Shown: one piece after another, positions 7,325 to 13,646 of the stretch
Numbering within the stretch: position 1 is the first letter of the stretch
How the letters are laid out: each line of letters begins with the position of its first letter
Origin: Gammaproteobacteria bacterium
GTDB taxonomy: Bacteria; Pseudomonadota; Gammaproteobacteria; SZUA-229
DNA length: 15,750 bases
Assembly (NCBI GenBank): GCA_026197015.1
Contig: JAPHRB010000058.1
Span: 1 to 15,750 of the forward strand
Reading direction: 5' to 3'
Translations under genes and position numbers: made by a program
The notes under the pieces: model-generated
The model's input: the letters and a program-made list of their open reading frames with translations, nothing else
Told to the model about the DNA's origin: nothing
The model's database searches: none

Positions 7325-8212
7325 CTACTCTATTAAGCCTAAACAGTGTTCAGTTTTTTCATAACCAAGTTCAATCATTTCATCAGCTCGATCAAACTCA
7401 AGTGTTGCACAGGCATTTCTTGCAATTTCAATAATAAGATCCGGTGGATATGCTGCAAGTTTCTGCCTGGCAATGGTGCTCTGCATTGCGTCAAATGCCT
7501 GGTTTGCTATATCATAAGCATCCCAGTCAATTGCAGGTTCCACAATACTCGTAGCGAGGTTTATCTTTTCTTTTAGTTGATCAATATAACTACTAATTTT
7601 TTCGCTAATACCATTAGTAACTTCATCTTTTTTATAAATGATATTACGTTTTTTATTATCTACAATTAACTTACCTCCTAAATTAACAGCAATTGTAATA
7701 TCAGTATTGTCACTGAATGTTGGCGCTATTGGCACAGGATTTAAAACTCCTCCATCAATTAAGCATGCTCCTTTATACTGATGAGGAGTAAAAAACATTG
7801 GTAATGAAATTGATGCTCGTATAGCATTAAAAAGCCTTCCCGAATTAATCCATACTTCTTTTTCTTCATTTAGATCTACTGCAACTGCTGTATACCTGGT
7901 TTCCAGGTCATCAATTTTTATATCTCCAACCAGTTCCTTTAAATTATTAATGATCTTATCACCTTTAACCAGACCACTTTTACTCCATGAAATATCGAGC
8001 AAGGAGACAATATCAATTTTCTTAATCGCGCGTACCCAGCTCTCAAACTCATCAAGCTTGTCGGCAGCATATATACCTCCAACAAGTGCCCCCATAGAAC
8101 AGCCGGAAATGGACTGTATTTCATAACCATGCTCCTCCAGGCAACGGATAACACCAATATGCGCAAGACCACGGGCACCTCCACTTCCTAGAACTAAAGA
8201 AACCGATTTCAT
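7325..8212 (-). CDS. Patatin-like phospholipase, RssA-like
   Basis: This 295-residue acyl hydrolase belongs to the patatin family with a Ser-Asp catalytic dyad. The oxyanion-hole loop GSGGARG is at 9-15, the nucleophile motif GCSMG at 37-41 gives Ser39, and the second-half motif DGG at 153-155 gives Asp153, followed by VLNPVPI. All catalytic parts are intact. The length and the short N terminus (catalysis starting at residue 9, no signal peptide) match bacterial RssA/YchK-type cytoplasmic patatins of about 300 residues rather than the secreted ExoU or PlpD types. The substrate is probably a phospholipid or acyl ester. The region about 195-240 carries many Lys, Ile and Asp residues and may be a surface helix hairpin. 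It starts 58 bases after the tag stop and ends 36 bases before the DUF4144-like start, consistent with an operon. The biological role of these patatins is poorly known. Confidence 0.88.
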   Translation of the reverse strand: MKSVSLVLGSGGARGLAHIGVIRCLEEHGYEIQSISGCSMGALVGGIYAADKLDEFESWVRAIKKIDIVSLLDISWSKSGLVKGDKIINNLKELVGDIKIDDLETRYTAVAVDLNEEKEVWINSGRLFNAIRASISLPMFFTPHQYKGACLIDGGVLNPVPIAPTFSDNTDITIAVNLGGKLIVDNKKRNIIYKKDEVTNGISEKISSYIDQLKEKINLATSIVEPAIDWDAYDIANQAFDAMQSTIARQKLAAYPPDLIIEIARNACATLEFDRADEMIELGYEKTEHCLGLIE

Positions 8213-8270
8213 ATATTGATCTTAACCTTTTCTATTATTCAGATAATAAAAAGCCCATATTGCAACATAA

Positions 8271-8876
8271 TCAGGGGCGTGTAAAATTTTTGCGTGCCCG
8301 TTCAACTTTTTTACGAATAACACAACCTTCTGCATGGTCATTAACCATGCCCATTGCCTGCATAAAAGCATATGTCGTTGTCGGACCAACAAATTTCCAT
8401 CCGAGTTTTTTTAAATCTTTAGCAAGTTTTACTGATTCTAATGTTGTTGATACAGTTTGTGGTTCTGTCAGTGAACTGGAACCTGGTTCGTATCGCCAGA
8501 AAAAGCTAGCCAATGAACCTTCCTGCTTTACAAGTTGTATGGCACAGATGGCATTATTGATGGTCGCTTCAATTTTTCCTTTATGACGAACTATACCTTT
8601 ATCAGTTAATAAACGATTAATATCTCGTTGTGTAAATTTCGCAACTTCATAAAAATCAAAATACTTAAATGCTTTACGAAAATTATCTCGTTTCGCCAGA
8701 ATAGTTCGCCAGCTTAATCCAGACTGAAAGCCTTCAAGACATATTTTCTCAAATAATCGCTGATCATCGCTAACAGGGTAACCCCATTCAGCATCATGAT
8801 AGTTTATGTATTGTGTAGTCGCCTCACACCATTTACAGCGTACTTTTCCATCAAGCCCCTTAACCGTTTCTGACAT
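8271..8876 (-). CDS. tag: DNA-3-methyladenine glycosylase I
   Basis: Tag excises 3-methyladenine from alkylated DNA by cleaving the N-glycosidic bond, the first step of base excision repair in the cytoplasm. The protein has 201 residues, against 187 for E. coli Tag, the extra being an N-terminal extension of about ten residues. The zinc-snap ligands are all present: Cys14 in RCKWC, His27 in YHDAEWG, His181 in NDHAEGC and Cys185. The base-recognition and catalytic segment LFEKICLEGFQSGLSW at 41-56 carries Glu48 and Trp56, equal to E. coli Glu38 and Trp46. RHKGKIEATINNA, LGWKFVGPTTTYAFMQA and GMVNDH complete the family signature. The ATG at 8876 is preceded by AAGGAA, a strong ribosome site. 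It is the first gene of the leftward block; 126 bases of A/T-rich DNA separate it from the outer membrane gene and could hold its promoter. Confidence 0.95.
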   Translation of the reverse strand: MSETVKGLDGKVRCKWCEATTQYINYHDAEWGYPVSDDQRLFEKICLEGFQSGLSWRTILAKRDNFRKAFKYFDFYEVAKFTQRDINRLLTDKGIVRHKGKIEATINNAICAIQLVKQEGSLASFFWRYEPGSSSLTEPQTVSTTLESVKLAKDLKKLGWKFVGPTTTYAFMQAMGMVNDHAEGCVIRKKVERARKNFTRP

Positions 8877-9002
8877 TACCTATTCCTTTTTATATGGTTA
8901 AGTATTTAGAGACCATATCTAATCTAGATTTTACTTATTATTTATATTAATCAATTTAATATATCAGTTATAAACTACTTTATTTTTTATAACCAACATA
9001 CA

Positions 9003-9263
9003 TTAAAATCTATAACTTAAACCAACACCACCCCAGAATAAATCTTTTAATAATTCATCACCAGCATAACGGATATGATCTCGATTCACCGCCCTGCTAT
9101 AGCTGGTATAAGCATATACATCAAGTTCTTTCATAACTAAATAATTAATATTAGCACGTAATTGGCCATAATTAATCCCGTCATGTCCATCAGTTACATA
9201 ACCAGAATTAATACCTACAATAGTTCTTAAATTTATGGAGAGCGATTTATTTAATTTATACTT
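9003..9263 (-). pseudogene. Displaced C-terminal part of the outer membrane beta-barrel gene
   Basis: Directly beyond the A-run in the preceding gene, the -1 frame is open for 86 codons and ends with GGVGLSYRF then TAA at 9003-9005. A terminal Phe after alternating aromatic residues is the outer membrane insertion signal recognised by the BAM machinery. The segment shows barrel-like strands such as LRANINYLVMKELDVYAYTS, and the motif GYVTDGHDGINYGQL looks like a loop between strands. No start codon or ribosome site serves this frame, so on its own it would not be translated. Joined to the upstream frame it gives a 269-residue protein with a signal peptide at one end and a barrel-type C terminus at the other. 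It may be a broken gene, a base error in the assembly, or a gene rescued by slippage on the A-run. Confidence 0.75.
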
Positions 9264-9811
9264 TTTTTAAGTGAGATATTCGTAAATACTCCACTGGCAT
9301 CAAATGAATAATAAAAACTGCCTAAAATCTGAAATCTTTTTTTATAAAAATAAGCCAGATCAAGACTTATTTCATTATCATGTGAACTGATATTGCCTTC
9401 ACGAGACTGAATAGAATTATAAGCTGCAAATACCTGAAGATTTTCAAGTAACTTTGTTCCATAGACTAGATTCAGATTAACCTCTGTATAGTCTGAATGA
9501 ATAGCCCTGGCGACCCAGGGTATGATGCTAATATCTTTATAGCTGAACTCTGATGATAAAGAGGCAAGCCCTTTACCTGACAAATTATCACGCCCTTCAG
9601 TTATATAACGACTCTCAAAAAGCAGGTGTGCATGCCACTCGTAAATTTCTTCGAGTTTGGCTCTATATACATCTTCAAGTTTTATATCACCGCCAACACC
9701 AATTTCGACATCTCGAGGGACATTATTATCTGTTTTCGCTGTAACGGTTGATGACAAACAAATCATAACGGTAATAATAGAAAATAAATTGTTCTTCTTT
9801 AATAAAGACAT
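9251..9811 (-). CDS. Outer membrane beta-barrel-like protein, frame broken at A7 run
   Basis: The frame from 9811 encodes 186 residues. It starts with a signal peptide (MSLLKKNNLFSIITVMICL...) and a likely cut after TVTA at residue 25. The mature part alternates polar and apolar residues in strands with aromatic ends, for example YEWHAHLLFESRYITEGRDN, ASLSSEFSYKDISIIPWVAR, VNLNLVYGTKL and ISLDLAYFYKKRFQILGSFY. This is the look of a small outer membrane barrel; FESRYITEGRDN resembles the SDYxFRGxSQ-type first strand of several gammaproteobacterial barrel families, but I do not name one. The frame ends at TAA 9251-9253, only five codons after a run of seven A on the coding strand (9262-9268), and lacks the barrel's C-terminal strand. 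The missing strands lie in the -1 frame down to 9003. A purine-rich site (CAAGAGAG) precedes the ATG. A real barrel gene is likely; whether the full protein is made is open. Confidence 0.7.
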   Translation of the reverse strand: MSLLKKNNLFSIITVMICLSSTVTAKTDNNVPRDVEIGVGGDIKLEDVYRAKLEEIYEWHAHLLFESRYITEGRDNLSGKGLASLSSEFSYKDISIIPWVARAIHSDYTEVNLNLVYGTKLLENLQVFAAYNSIQSREGNISSHDNEISLDLAYFYKKRFQILGSFYYSFDASGVFTNISLKKSIN

Positions 9812-10350
9812 AAAGATCAGCTCTCTTGTTATTACTAGTTACATTTGTGTACATATGAAAAGCTACCGATCTTGCGTTTAGCTTCGCTCAAGTGACTGAT
9901 AATTAATTTCCTTGAACCCTGGATAGCCAAACACTTCCAAATTTGCATTAATTAGATCACCTTTTGTCACTTCATCTGAAAACACAAAAAACACCTTTCT
10001 CTTCTCAAATTATATTATATGACATACTTTATTCTGTACATGATCATAATAATTACCTTTAAGAATGAAGACTTTCGGCCTATATACGTTAACTACTATA
10101 TTATTAACAGTTAGGTGAATTGTTATATTTATATATAAATTCTTATTAATGTTATTCTGTATTTATCACTAACACATGCTTCAATTACAAGATCTAACCA
10201 TTTTTAGTTTAGCTTGCATGCAATGACTCGACCACATTGTGACGATTAAGATCACTCTTGCATTATTATATTATGCTTTAATAGGCAACCAAGCGATTTT
10301 TGGCTTAGGCTAGCAGTTTTTTGTGTGTGAGTAATTTATTACTATACGAC
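9812..10350. other. 539-base A/T-rich spacer with no confident gene
   Basis: The spacer separates the barrel gene from the glycine-tailed membrane protein gene, both on the - strand. I find no RNA gene, no mobile element end and no strong terminator hairpin. It must hold the promoter of the barrel gene. The only coding candidate is a 38-codon frame on the - strand at 9878-9994. A 10-base perfect palindrome TTGCATGCAA occurs near 10214, probably by chance. Confidence 0.5.
9878..9994 (-). CDS. Doubtful 38-residue ORF upstream of the barrel gene
   Basis: A frame starting at GTG 9994 (or at a second GTG at 9985) reads VFFVFSDEVTKGDLINANLE and continues with VFGYPGFKEINYQSLERS to TAA at 9878. A purine-rich stretch GAGAAGAGAAAG precedes the first GTG. 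The composition is protein-like, with amphipathic and charged residues in contrast to the A/T-rich surroundings, and it lies on the same strand as the barrel gene, 66 bases ahead of it. No family is recognised. It could be a small gene, the remains of a longer gene that has decayed, or chance. Confidence 0.2.
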   Translation of the reverse strand: MFFVFSDEVTKGDLINANLEVFGYPGFKEINYQSLERS

Positions 10351-10710
10351 TTAGCAGTCACCACCGCCGCCGCCACCGCTGTCTCCACCAAAACTCCCAC
10401 TCGAATCAGCACCTACTGAGGTGTTATTGAACAATCTATATTTTATCATAAAAAATATGAGTGAAACTGACGCCGAAATACCAAACACCCAGGGCAACAC
10501 TGAAGATGTAAAATAATTAGATGACTCAATTGACATAAATTCATAACTTGAGGTAGTGACTAGTAATATAAAAGAAAATAAAAGCGACCATCCATACCAA
10601 ATCAGTATAAAAGCTACGAGCCACAGTACAAAAATATATTCATGTATCCTGGAATCTAAAATAGAACCAAGATAAAACACCATGCCTGAAAGAGCGTATA
10701 TATTTTTCAT
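10351..10710 (-). CDS. Small membrane protein with glycine-rich, cysteine-ended tail
   Basis: The protein has 119 residues with four hydrophobic helices at about 5-17, 23-36, 39-50 and 70-89 (for example YIFVLWLVAFILIWYGW and VLPWVFGISASVSLIFFMI). After KYRLFNN comes a low-complexity tail of about 24 residues rich in Ser, Gly and Asp, ending SGGGGGGDC. Short membrane proteins with G-rich tails occur in many proteobacteria, some with a TPM domain, but no such domain is present here and I do not recognise a family. The terminal Cys after an acidic residue is unusual. The ATG at 10710 has a poor ribosome site; Met10 (MVFYLGS) is an alternative start. There is 283 bases of A/T-rich sequence upstream of it and 539 bases downstream, so it is probably transcribed alone. 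The glycine codons form a near-repeat of GGC/GGT triplets, prone to length change. Confidence 0.6.
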   Translation of the reverse strand: MKNIYALSGMVFYLGSILDSRIHEYIFVLWLVAFILIWYGWSLLFSFILLVTTSSYEFMSIESSNYFTSSVLPWVFGISASVSLIFFMIKYRLFNNTSVGADSSGSFGGDSGGGGGGDC

Positions 10711-10993
10711 TGTTTTACATACAATAGTGAACCAGATAGAAAACCCAATAGAGTGATATGAAATCTATATAGTCTTGTTTTAATTATTATTGATAATTTT
10801 ATATATCACGTCTAGCCTTAGCTTGTACAGTAACTTATAGAGGATATTGTTATATATTATTCTCTTACCCAGCTATGTGACAACTAATTATTAAGGATTA
10901 TTAGTAATTTAGAACCTTATCACTATTGTTCTTACCGATAGTTATTGCGGGCACATGACTTAATACAACTTAACTTAAGACATCTTTTTTATC

Positions 10994-11464
10994 TCACGTA
11001 ACTGTAGACAAAGCACCCGCTCTCACCTGCCTGGTATTCTCATAATTTTTATTACTAGAATGCCAGCCAAACAGACCACTCCATAAGCCGTTTTTATAAT
11101 CAATGTTTAACCAGCTTGGTACATACGGCTTTTGATTAGCAATCGTGAAGTCGGTTACTGGTGGAGGCCCTATATAATCACCTACCTGGCAGTTTTTTGT
11201 CATCACTGTATTAAAGCGTATAAATATTTTATCTGTTAATTGCTGCGCCTCACCTAACACATCAGCCATTTCATTAGCTGAAAGTTTCCATGCGCCATCG
11301 AGCGTCTGCTCACTATAAAATGCCAGGCGCTTGCCTAATAAACAGCTAAAATAAATTTGTATCTCTATAAGTAAAACTGAATCTAACTGCCTGCTTTGCT
11401 CGCTTGCGGCTTTACTTAACTTTATATCAACTTCTTTATTATGAAATATTAAGACTTCACTCAT
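10994..11464 (-). CDS. Unrecognised 156-residue protein
   Basis: The protein is soluble, with no signal peptide or membrane helix. The N-terminal 90 residues look helical: KAASEQSRQLDSVLLIEIQI, then YFSCLLGKRLAFYSEQTLDG and WKLSANEMADVLGEAQQLTD. The last third is rich in Pro, Trp, Tyr and Asn (VGDYIGPPPVTDF, SWLNIDYKNGLWSGLFGWHS) and ends in a polar tail. I do not recognise a family and propose no function. The ATG at 11464 is preceded by AAAAGGT at a good distance for a ribosome site, which supports a real gene. It lies 238 bases after the DUF3144 gene on the same strand; that spacer is A/T-rich and without a clear terminator, so separate or joint transcription cannot be decided. Confidence 0.6.
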   Translation of the reverse strand: MSEVLIFHNKEVDIKLSKAASEQSRQLDSVLLIEIQIYFSCLLGKRLAFYSEQTLDGAWKLSANEMADVLGEAQQLTDKIFIRFNTVMTKNCQVGDYIGPPPVTDFTIANQKPYVPSWLNIDYKNGLWSGLFGWHSSNKNYENTRQVRAGALSTVT

Positions 11465-11702
11465 AACTTTACCTTTTTAGCTCAATAACTAGATTAGGTG
11501 CGTTTTTAATAAAAGACTCAATATAACATTACTTTTTAATATTATATTATCTATTTTCAGCTTTATTAAGTCATTTAATGACTATTTGCTTAGTTTGAAT
11601 ATTGGGTGAAGCACTAATAACTTAATTTAACGAATATTTATTAAACAGTTTAAATAATCGCTTCTAAGGTTTTAGACAAATCTGAGGGATAAATAATATT
11701 AC

Positions 11703-11993
11703 TTATTTGTTCTCAAGATATTCTTGATAATTTTTTTCATAATCATTTAAGTTTTCTATCAAGACTTTTTTGTATTGATCCGTTAAAAAATCAATAGCCA
11801 AATCTTTATCTTTTCTAAAGTCGTCCAGGTTTTTAGCTGTGGATGAATACATAAATGAATTAAACCGGGCAGCTGAAAACAATATTGACGTACTCACTTT
11901 ACCGTTTTTATGTTTATCACACTGATCATTGGCCAGTTTGATAAATTCATCGGTTATTTCCCAAAACGCGTCATCACGAATTTCTTTACTCAT
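11703..11993 (-). CDS. DUF3144 family protein
   Basis: This 96-residue cytoplasmic protein matches the proteobacterial DUF3144 family in length and pattern: DDAFWEITDEFIKLANDQCD near the N terminus, KVSTSILFSAARFNSFMYSS in the middle and FLTDQYKKVLIENLNDYEKN at the end. The family is all-helical and of unknown function. The Trp, Asn-Gln pair and the ARFN motif seen here are the conserved positions I remember. The ATG at 11993 has AAGAGA about 9 bases upstream. A 14-base perfect A/T palindrome (AATTTAATTAAATT, 12009-12022) and then the long repeat at 12029-12119 lie directly upstream, so its promoter is either inside the repeat or the gene is read through from moaA, whose stop is 142 bases away on the same strand. 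Confidence 0.85.
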   Translation of the reverse strand: MSKEIRDDAFWEITDEFIKLANDQCDKHKNGKVSTSILFSAARFNSFMYSSTAKNLDDFRKDKDLAIDFLTDQYKKVLIENLNDYEKNYQEYLENK

Positions 11994-12028
11994 AGGGGAG
12001 TCTCTTGAAATTTAATTAAATTGAATTT

Positions 12029-12119
12029 TGCCACAGAGACACAACGTTGACGGAGAAAGCCCTGATATTTACTACGCCTACGGCGTAGTAAATATCAAAA
12101 ACTCTGTTTCTCTGTGGCA
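12029..12119. repeat. 91-base nested palindromic repeat element
   Basis: The outer ends form an 11-base perfect inverted repeat, TGCCACAGAGA at 12029-12039 and TCTCTGTGGCA at 12109-12119. Inside lies a second perfect inverted repeat of 16 bases, TGATATTTACTACGCC at 12063-12078 and its complement at 12082-12097, around a 3-base loop TAC. The core can fold on either strand as a very stable hairpin. The outer sequence with CACGGAGAAA-like bases inside (ACGGAGAAAG at 12049-12058) resembles dispersed GCCACAGAGACACAGAG-type repeats that I recall from many bacterial chromosomes, which lack a transposase. It sits 17 bases beyond the moaA stop and 36 bases before the DUF3144 start, so it may also end or attenuate moaA transcription, although no T-run follows the hairpin on the - strand. 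Confidence 0.85.
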
Positions 12120-12135
12120 TATATTTTGTTTTTAT

Positions 12136-13122
12136 CTAACCGCCGGTATAAGACATAAAACGCAAAACTTTTTCCGGGTTTTCATTAAACTCGTGTTTCT
12201 CTGGTTTTAAATCTATTGCTGTGCGTATTGCCTGCTCTAACTCTTCATCACTTATGCCGGCGCGTAATAACGGACGTAACTCGAAGTTATCGTCCTGTCC
12301 AAGGCAGGTATAAATAGTGCCATCTACTGATAAGCGAACCCGATTACAGGTTTCACAAAAATGCTGCGATAACGGTGTGATAAAACCAATATTAATATCT
12401 GTGCCCTGCACATTCATGTATCGTGCCGGGCCGCCACCTGGCATAACACCCGGAACCAGATCAAAACTGTTTGAAAGGCGTTTTTTTATGTCCTGAAGAT
12501 TTACAAAACTTTCCGTCGCTTTGCGGCCCATGTCACCGACCGGCATCGTTTCTATAAACCGTAAGGTAAAACCATGTTTAGCGCAAAATTCAACCATGCT
12601 TTCAACTTCATGGTCATTTACACCTTTCATTAACACCATATTAATTTTAATAGGGCTAAGGCCTGCCTCTTTTGCGGCCATTAATCCATTAATTACTTTT
12701 TCTAACTTACCGCCGGTTAATTCTTTAAATGTCTTTGCATTTAAGCTGTCGAGGCTTACATTAATTCGACTAATGCCAGCACCTTTTAATTGTTCTGCAT
12801 GTTTAGTCATGCGAGTGCAGTTAGTGCTGAGTGATAAATCATCTAAACCCGGTAACACAGATAAACGATGTGCCAGTTCAGGTAAATTTTTTCTAACTAA
12901 AGGTTCACCTCCAGTTAAACGAATTCGACGTGTACCCATTCTTGCAAAGGCAGCAACCACTCTTTCGAGTTCATCAAATGTTAACCACTCTTCAGGCTCA
13001 TGAAAATCTTTGAAATGTTTTGGCATGCAATAGCTGCAACGAAGATCACATCGATCAGTTACCGATATGCGCACGTAGTCTATGCTACGCCCAAACTGAT
13101 CTATTAGTGCTGTTTCTGACAT
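12136..13122 (-). CDS. moaA: GTP 3',8-cyclase MoaA, molybdenum cofactor synthesis
   Basis: MoaA is the radical-SAM enzyme that, with MoaC, turns GTP into cyclic pyranopterin phosphate, the first step of molybdenum cofactor synthesis. All marks are present in 328 residues, the normal length: the SAM cluster motif C25-x3-C29-x2-C32 (CDLRCSYC), the SAM-binding GGEP in RLTGGEPLVRKNL, SLSTNC, RINVSLDSL and the C-terminal cluster motif CETCNRVRLSVDG with the third Cys in YTCLG. It ends SYTGG; the terminal Gly-Gly, which in MoaA reaches into the active site, is intact. The - strand upstream of the ATG has GAGG about 9 bases away and TATAAT 19 bases away. The neighbour across the 524-base spacer is a molybdenum enzyme, which fits the pathway. 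Assignment is secure. Confidence 0.97.
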   Translation of the reverse strand: MSETALIDQFGRSIDYVRISVTDRCDLRCSYCMPKHFKDFHEPEEWLTFDELERVVAAFARMGTRRIRLTGGEPLVRKNLPELAHRLSVLPGLDDLSLSTNCTRMTKHAEQLKGAGISRINVSLDSLNAKTFKELTGGKLEKVINGLMAAKEAGLSPIKINMVLMKGVNDHEVESMVEFCAKHGFTLRFIETMPVGDMGRKATESFVNLQDIKKRLSNSFDLVPGVMPGGGPARYMNVQGTDINIGFITPLSQHFCETCNRVRLSVDGTIYTCLGQDDNFELRPLLRAGISDEELEQAIRTAIDLKPEKHEFNENPEKVLRFMSYTGG

Positions 13123-13140
13123 GACCTGTTACCTCGCGTA

Positions 13141-13146
13141 ATTATA
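13141..13146 (-). promoter_or_regulatory. Likely -10 element of moaA
   Basis: On the - strand this is TATAAT, set in the short palindrome GCGTATAATTACGC, 18 bases before the moaA start. Transcription would begin about 12 bases before the ATG, leaving room for the GAGG ribosome site and nothing else, so no riboswitch would be present in that transcript. The -35 region (TTAGCG at 17 bases) is poor. Confidence 0.4.
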
Positions 13147-13597
13147 CGCATATGGATATGACCCGCTAAAAGCAAACTCAAGACTCAGGTCACTCTAACT
13201 ATTGAGCAGGCAAGGCGCTTTATCCCTGATCAATAATAAGTATACTATTCGCTTATAATATAAGATAAATTCCATATTCGCTACATTAGCTATTGTAGGG
13301 TTTTATCACCGTTGGTCGAGTTAATCTTCTTAGACTCAATATTAGCCCTCCTTAAATAAATTGTTATCTGTGCACGTTATTCTAAATAAAAACAATGATT
13401 TAGAACCTTTATTATCACCGCAGACTATTAACATCACTCTACAACGCAGCTACAGCAAGCTATCAACCATGTGACGCCGCTTTTTGTATGCTATACCTCA
13501 TATCCTTTAGTGATAATCAAATTTACGTTTGGCATCAAATTTAATAATAGGCTATATAAGTATTTTATGATCAACTTAACAATGCTGATTAGCTTTA

Positions 13598-13611
13598 TTG
13601 ATATCGATCAA
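13598..13611. promoter_or_regulatory. Perfect FNR/Anr-type operator
   Basis: TTGATATCGATCAA matches the TTGAT-N4-ATCAA consensus of the CRP/FNR family oxygen sensors (FNR, Anr) and nitric-oxide sensors (Dnr) at all ten fixed positions and is a full palindrome. Its centre is 42 bases before the ATG at 13647. It is immediately followed by TATAAT at 13612-13617. If that hexamer is the promoter -10, the operator lies between -35 and -10, a position that blocks RNA polymerase and implies repression; if activation at -41.5 applied, transcription would start at the first codon. The downstream molybdoenzyme is the clear target. Confidence 0.75.
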
Positions 13612-13617
13612 TATAAT
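13612..13617 (+). promoter_or_regulatory. Likely -10 element of the molybdoenzyme gene
   Basis: A consensus TATAAT lies 29 bases before the ATG at 13647. With a start point about 7 bases downstream, the leader would be about 23 bases and would contain the AGGA ribosome site at 13636-13639. The -35 candidate TTAGCT at 17 bases is weak. The hexamer abuts the FNR-type operator with no gap. Confidence 0.45.
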
Positions 13618-13646
13618 TGCCTGACACTTAAGAACAGGACTTATGT

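Larger units (their letters stand above)
13123..13646. other. 524-base divergent spacer between moaA and the molybdoenzyme gene
   Basis: The spacer carries the promoters of both genes. At the moaA end is GCGTA-ATTA-TACGC with a TATAAT on the - strand. At the oxidoreductase end is a perfect FNR/Anr-type palindrome followed by TATAAT. The roughly 400 bases between them show no open frame of note and no RNA structure I can name. I looked for the molybdenum-cofactor riboswitch in front of moaA and did not find its conserved sequences, but this was by eye. The length leaves room for an unannotated small RNA. Confidence 0.6.

Noticed and set aside
7939..8184. A - strand frame of 81 codons inside the patatin-like gene
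   Set aside because: It is out of frame with the patatin motifs, which are intact in the longer frame, and shows no family features.
10229..10258. CRP-like site TGTGA...TCACT in the large spacer
   Set aside because: The half-sites are nine bases apart instead of six, so it does not fit a CRP operator.
10883..10905. Imperfect inverted repeat ACTAATTAT / ATTATTAGT in the spacer before the glycine-tailed gene
   Set aside because: Arms are A/T only with a mismatch and there is no T-run, so chance in A/T-rich DNA is a better explanation than a terminator.
12028..12210. A + strand frame of 60 codons over the palindromic repeat and the moaA end
   Set aside because: It is made by the repeat and the antisense of moaA; there is no ribosome site and no protein-like pattern.
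12521..13003. A 160-codon + strand frame opposite moaA
   Set aside because: moaA is certain on the other strand with all its cluster cysteines, and this translation is an antisense by-product.
13123..13300. Possible molybdenum-cofactor riboswitch before moaA
   Set aside because: I saw none of the conserved sequences by eye, and the likely -10 element is only 18 bases from the start codon, which leaves no room for the aptamer.
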